Below are positions 14,132 to 14,799 of a stretch of DNA of 14,799 bases, in pieces; within the stretch, counting starts at the first letter, position 1, and each line of letters begins with the position of its first letter. Both the position numbers and the translations under genes were made by a program. The notes under the pieces are model-generated. The model did not search any database. It worked only from the letters and a program-made list of their open reading frames with translations, and was not told where the DNA came from. This DNA is from CAVQGF01 sp045807945 (GTDB taxonomy: Bacteria > Acidobacteriota > Terriglobia > Terriglobales > Acidobacteriaceae): contig JBJMGI010000079.1 in assembly GCA_045807945.1 (NCBI GenBank), positions 1 to 14,799 of the forward strand, written 5' to 3'.

Positions 14132-14799
14132 TCACAGATATCCCAGCCACCAATCCTTGCGCCGCTTCTTAAGGTCAGCGTACCAGCGGCACGCAGGATA
14201 CAGCGCAACGATGATCGCGATCCACACTCCGTAAACCACCCACAGCGAGAAGCCGAAGTTCGGCGGAATGCTCCCGAAGAACCAGAGCGGCGTCCACGGC
14301 GCCGGTTTGTGGAATGCGAGTGCCATTCCCACCGCAATGGCATGCACCAGGTAGACATGCAGGACGTAATAGAACATGGGCACGCGTCCAAAGACCATCA
14401 CCCACTGCGAAACCCGGTTCTTCACGTTCTCCAGCATCGGAAGCACCGTGATCCCCGGCCCGATCGTCATCAGCAGGTAATCGAGCGAAGGCGGATACTT
14501 CGTGCAATTGAAGAACGACATTACCGTTTGCGCGGTGGTCGGATAAACGTGCCACGGCAGCGGATCGCCGTAGACATTGATTCCGCGCACGATAAAGAAT
14601 GCCGCCGTGAGCGAGCCCCCAAGCGCATAAAGAGCCCGTTGTCTCCTGGCAGGTTCCATCTTCAGGATGGAGCCGAAGTAGTAGCCCAGCGGCATCACGC
14701 CGATCCACGGAATGATCGGATATCCCGTCAGCAGCCAAACAACTCCTTGCTGATTCTTGATGAAGTTCTGTTCATGCAGCAAGGCCCAAAGCCAATAAA
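14132..14799 (-). CDS. DUF1624/heparan-alpha-glucosaminide N-acetyltransferase-like membrane protein, 5' end outside window
   Basis: The visible 222 residues are the C-terminal part of a polytopic membrane protein; the frame is open to the window edge (reading YWLWALLHEQN), so the N-terminus is missing. The pattern GYPIIPWIGVMPLGYYFGSIL, RRQRALYALG, INVYGDPLPW, TKYPPSLDYLLMTIGP and GRVPMFYYVLHVYLVH is typical of the DUF1624/HGSNAT-like acyltransferase family, which in animals moves acetyl groups across the lysosomal membrane to a sugar; the bacterial substrates are mostly unknown. About five hydrophobic segments can be seen. The C-terminus is basic (LKKRRKDWWLGYL). A TTG at 14782 could be read as a start, but the family pattern continues upstream of it, so the gene is treated as partial. 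Confidence 0.8.
   Translation of the reverse strand, partial: YWLWALLHEQNFIKNQQGVVWLLTGYPIIPWIGVMPLGYYFGSILKMEPARRQRALYALGGSLTAAFFIVRGINVYGDPLPWHVYPTTAQTVMSFFNCTKYPPSLDYLLMTIGPGITVLPMLENVKNRVSQWVMVFGRVPMFYYVLHVYLVHAIAVGMALAFHKPAPWTPLWFFGSIPPNFGFSLWVVYGVWIAIIVALYPACRWYADLKKRRKDWWLGYL

Noticed and set aside
14132..14782. Complete gene starting at TTG 14782
   Set aside because: The frame continues open to the window edge and upstream codons (YWLWAL) still fit the membrane-protein pattern, so the gene is partial.
1..14799. CRISPR arrays, insertion sequences, tRNA or rRNA genes, riboswitches
   Set aside because: No regularly spaced repeats, transposase motifs, cloverleaf-like segments or conserved riboswitch cores were noticed on either strand, and there is no intergenic space above about 210 bp.

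Overview
The window reads as a chromosomal stretch of a GC-rich (roughly 58-60% by eye) soil-type bacterium, most likely an Acidobacteriota of the Terriglobia/Koribacter kind. That is inference from the gene mix (BrxA/BrxB-type bacilliredoxin, secreted protein with a TonB C-terminal domain, YVTN beta-propeller lipoprotein, DUF1624 membrane acyltransferase, molybdenum-storage-like pair); no rRNA or marker phylogeny is available here. Coding density is about 95%, most genes are housekeeping, and I see no insertion sequence, prophage, CRISPR array, tRNA or rRNA.

Layout. 1-1701 (+): two tandem amino-acid-kinase-fold genes resembling the alpha and beta subunits of the molybdenum/tungsten storage protein (MosA/MosB), closed by an intrinsic terminator. 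1748-2821 (-): murB (peptidoglycan precursor synthesis). 2871-3317 (+): bacilliredoxin with its own terminator. 3411-5707 (-): aroF (DAHP synthase) followed by a YVTN beta-propeller lipoprotein. 5749-about 6327 (-): a small SAM methyltransferase of the phospholipid N-methyltransferase type, divergent from nfo (endonuclease IV, about 6532-7482, +). 7512-11038 (+): leuS and a polytopic membrane protein. 11066-12064 (+): exported TonB-C protein. 12107-14130 (+): guaA overlapping a small membrane-anchored SmpA/OmlA-like protein. 14132-14799 (-): the C-terminal part of a DUF1624/HGSNAT-like membrane protein that runs off the window.

How they work together. The housekeeping genes (murB, aroF, leuS, guaA, nfo) have no single shared pathway. 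The only obvious multi-subunit system is the storage-protein pair. Its two members differ in expected nucleotide-binding and metal-cluster residues: the upstream subunit keeps the His after the PPY motif but lacks the Lys of the KxGG loop, while the downstream subunit has the reverse pattern. The upstream subunit also carries a strongly basic C-terminal tail.

Two non-genic signals deserve attention. A perfect 22-bp palindrome sits in frame inside leuS. In addition, several genes without a Shine-Dalgarno sequence (aroF, the lipoprotein gene, leuS, guaA) have a -10-like hexamer only 5-12 nt before the start codon, which suggests leaderless or near-leaderless transcripts, whereas mosB, murB, the bacilliredoxin gene and the TonB-C gene have ordinary Shine-Dalgarno sites.
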